A DNA stretch of 64,000 bases from Bacillus sp. FJAT-50079 (lineage in GTDB: Bacteria > Bacillota > Bacilli > Bacillales > Bacillaceae_C). Where the stretch lies: contig NZ_JAGYPD010000001.1 in assembly GCF_018343515.1 (NCBI RefSeq), positions 558,001-622,000 of the forward strand, read 5' to 3'. Made by a program: the position numbers and the translations under genes. The notes under the pieces were generated by a model. It was not told the origin of the DNA and ran no database searches. It saw only the letters and a list, made by a program, of their open reading frames with translations. Positions 61,847 through 64,000 of this stretch are shown here, one piece after another (position 1 is the stretch's first letter; each line of letters opens with the position of its first letter).

Positions 61847-63559
61847 TTATTCATGGACGATTAACGATCGTACCTTCCCTTCATTTACATCAATTAAGCC
61901 ATGATCCGTTAGTTTTAGTGCCGGACTAACTGGAAGAGATAAAGTACTTAATGACATGATAATATTATAATGTTTGTATCCTAATGACTTGAGCGTATTT
62001 GTTGTGTGCTCTACTTGTTTTGCAACATCTGCCAATGGTTCCTCTGATAGGATGCCACCAACGGCCAACGGAAGCATACTTAGGATTTGACCGTTCTCTA
62101 CACAGCAAATCCCACCTTGGTTTTTGATCACTTCATTAGCGGCGATCAACATATCCTCTTCATTTCTTCCAACGACTAAAAGATTATGATTATCATGCGA
62201 ATATGTCGTCGCAACGGCTCCGCGTTTTAGAATATCTCCATTGATCAATCCATATGCACGATTTCCGTTTTTTCCGTATCGTTCAAAAGTAGCTATTAAA
62301 CCGTACGGACTTTCCTGCCAACAGAGCTGTCCATTTTCGACACGAAGCTGTTCATGCGTTTCTCGCGTAAATGTCGAACCATCTTTTACATTAATAATAC
62401 GACATGAATAAAGGCCATTCTCATACTCGATCGGGACAAGGAAATCTTCCTTCCCAAGTGGATCCAGCTTCACACTTTCATAGTAAGCTGTTGGAAACTG
62501 TTTGTCCTTTTTAGCTTGAATATATGGCTCCTCTGCATCATACACCAATCGCCCATTTTTATATACTTGCTCAATATCGAATGTCTCTAAATGAGAAACG
62601 AGTAGGAAATCAGCTAATTTTCCTGGAGCAATTGCGCCACGATCTGATAATTGCATGCGCTTTGCTGGTGTATACGTGCAAGCATAGATCGCCTTTTCCG
62701 GCGCCATCCCCATCTCGATTGCCTTTTTCAAAATATGATTAAGATGACCATTTTCGACAAAATAATCGGTCATTACATCATCAGTGACAAAGCAAAAATG
62801 CTCGTCCACCTGCTGGGTCATTAAATACTCCATAACCTCTTTTGTCATTGACTTCTCTTGAATTTCAATAAACATTCCTGCAGCAATGCGCTCTTCCATT
62901 CCCTCTACCGTTTGATGTGTATGGTCTGAATCAATTCCAGCATACACAATTTTTTGCAAATCTAAATCAAGTAGGCGCGGAACATGACCTTCGATAATGA
63001 GGTTCGGATATCGTTTGCGAACATGTGCTAATATTTGGTTTGTTTTACAATCCGGATCAGATATGACATCTGCAAAATTCATAATCTCCCCTAAACAAGC
63101 GATGTTCTCCGTTTCCATTAACTCATCAATATCGTTTATTTCAATCGATCCGCCTGTCGTTTCCATCGATGTAGCAGGAACCGAGCTTGGGATCGCAAAA
63201 AACATATCTGCGATACAATCCTTGCTTGCACGAATCATTTCCTTCATTCCAGCAATTCCAAATACATTGGCGATTTCATGAGGTTCAGGAACAATCGTCG
63301 TCGTCCCGTTTTTAATGATTCCATAGGAAAAAGTGGCAGGAGTAACCATCGTGCTTTCAATATGCAGATGGATATCGATGAGTCCAGGGACCATATACTT
63401 TCCATTTCCATCAATCACTTGTTTTGCAATGAACGTCTCTTGTCCACGTTTTCCGATATACAAAAACGATTCATCAACAATCGCGACATTGCCTTTTATA
63501 AATTTTTTAAAATAACTATTATAAACGTGCACATCCTTAACAAGGATATCAACATTCAT
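61847..63559 (-). CDS. ade: adenine deaminase
   Basis: 570 residues, amidohydrolase superfamily, with GLIDIHLHIESTMVTP (metal HxH), VPEPHEIANVFG, IEGHVPRLLD, DSDHT and CFVTDDVMTDYF. It converts adenine to hypoxanthine and ammonia in purine salvage. SD GGGAGGG. The gene follows an ABC ATPase gene by 15 bases, so the two are probably co-transcribed. The length matches the family. Confidence 0.9.
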   Translation of the reverse strand: MNVDILVKDVHVYNSYFKKFIKGNVAIVDESFLYIGKRGQETFIAKQVIDGNGKYMVPGLIDIHLHIESTMVTPATFSYGIIKNGTTTIVPEPHEIANVFGIAGMKEMIRASKDCIADMFFAIPSSVPATSMETTGGSIEINDIDELMETENIACLGEIMNFADVISDPDCKTNQILAHVRKRYPNLIIEGHVPRLLDLDLQKIVYAGIDSDHTHQTVEGMEERIAAGMFIEIQEKSMTKEVMEYLMTQQVDEHFCFVTDDVMTDYFVENGHLNHILKKAIEMGMAPEKAIYACTYTPAKRMQLSDRGAIAPGKLADFLLVSHLETFDIEQVYKNGRLVYDAEEPYIQAKKDKQFPTAYYESVKLDPLGKEDFLVPIEYENGLYSCRIINVKDGSTFTRETHEQLRVENGQLCWQESPYGLIATFERYGKNGNRAYGLINGDILKRGAVATTYSHDNHNLLVVGRNEEDMLIAANEVIKNQGGICCVENGQILSMLPLAVGGILSEEPLADVAKQVEHTTNTLKSLGYKHYNIIMSLSTLSLPVSPALKLTDHGLIDVNEGKVRSLIVHE

Positions 63560-63574
63560 TTCTTTCCCTCCCTG

Positions 63575-64000
63575 TTAGTCAACAAGCACCATTGGCTCTC
63601 TCGGAATTTCAAGCACCACTTCTTGACCAATTTGATAAGGAGTATCCATTTCCTTATTCACGGTGAGTTCTCCGATCGATGTGTCGACAACATACTGATA
63701 GCCTCTACCGAGATATGTGCTTACTTTCACTTTGCCAGGGAACGTATTTCCCGGAAAATGATCGCTCTCCTCTTTCCCGTGAATGAGTAAATCATCAGGG
63801 CGGATAGCGCCAATTTTACCTGTTTCATTCGTCATTCGTTCATTCTTGTGAATAACAAATTCGAAATCTGCTTTCTTTAGTGTAATCTCATTTCCAGCAT
63901 CTTTCCGTTTGTCAAAAACAATAAAGTTCTTAAAGCCGATAAATTCAGCGACAAATTTTGTTTCCGGATACTTATATATCGAAGCAGGATTGCTTAATTG
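63575..64000 (-). CDS. ABC transporter ATP-binding protein, C-terminal part (truncated by window)
   Basis: The last 141 residues of a gene that enters from beyond position 64,000. It begins PASIYKYPETKFVAEFIGF, the standard segment after the ABC domain of PotA/FbpC-type ATPases, followed by a TOBE domain with GAIRPDDLLI and a C-terminal beta barrel. Polyamine, thiamine, iron or phosphonate import are the usual roles; the adenine-deaminase neighbour does not decide between them. Walker motifs lie outside the window. Confidence 0.85.
   Translation of the reverse strand, partial: QLSNPASIYKYPETKFVAEFIGFKNFIVFDKRKDAGNEITLKKADFEFVIHKNERMTNETGKIGAIRPDDLLIHGKEESDHFPGNTFPGKVKVSTYLGRGYQYVVDTSIGELTVNKEMDTPYQIGQEVVLEIPREPMVLVD

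Noticed and set aside
1-64000. rRNA, tRNA or known riboswitch
   Set aside because: I scanned the gaps between genes for conserved rRNA or tRNA arms and common riboswitch cores and saw none; a covariance-model search would be decisive.

Overview
The window looks like chromosomal DNA of a low-G+C, endospore-forming Bacillaceae. The evidence is a CotY/CotZ-type coat protein, an SspP small spore protein, sigma-K-like promoters, a bacilliredoxin-like YtxJ, strong AGGAGG ribosome sites with many TTG/GTG starts, CcpA (cre) boxes and YesM/YesN two-component pairs. No rRNA or tRNA gene, CRISPR array or intact transposase was seen. Species was not assigned.

Region 1 (about 1-12,540) is the most unusual part: a spore-surface locus rich in ATP-dependent peptide-ligase folds. 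It holds a CotZ-like protein, a YheC/D ATP-grasp domain fused to a Mur-ligase domain (the domain order of cyanophycin synthetase), a separate ATP-grasp ligase, two stand-alone MurF-like ligases, a tandem YheC/D-type protein whose first half has decayed, a JAMM metallopeptidase next to a coiled-coil protein, two Cys-containing structural-looking proteins, two small hypotheticals and a 36-residue basic Cys-Met-Cys peptide. Four promoters fit the mother-cell sigma-K -10 pattern, two of them with a correctly spaced -35, and a fifth is near-consensus. My reading is a system that makes or attaches a peptide or polyamide on the maturing spore surface; the substrate is unknown. A secreted three-repeat NlpC/P60 protein and a 10-unit tandem repeat follow.

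Region 2 (14,687-34,972) is catabolic and housekeeping. It contains a Gfo/Idh/MocA, ThuA and TIM-barrel isomerase operon that fits 3-keto-glycoside chemistry, then ytxJ, a ZIP zinc transporter, a 295-bp structured repeat filling a convergent junction, a TVP38-type membrane protein, an MFS transporter, a xylo-oligosaccharide locus (SGNH esterase, GH43, CUT1 ABC transporter, YesMN pair), a GDPD and RluF.

Region 3 (35,392-50,701) is sugar import. An AlsE/Rpe-like epimerase, ribokinase-family kinase and Rbs-type ABC operon sits behind a perfect cre box. Upstream lies a three-gene sensor (binding protein, YesM kinase, YesN regulator) whose binding protein is a paralogue of the transporter's. Next come a rhamnulokinase, a DeoR regulator and a two-domain class II aldolase whose second domain has lost its zinc ligands.

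Region 4 (51,305-64,000) holds sspP, a MazG-like protein, an MFS/phosphodiesterase pair, a soluble histidine kinase paired with a membrane pseudo-kinase, a complete actin-type parMR partition operon with centromere-like iterons, a POT peptide transporter, a luciferase-like monooxygenase, adenine deaminase and the 3' end of an ABC ATPase gene.
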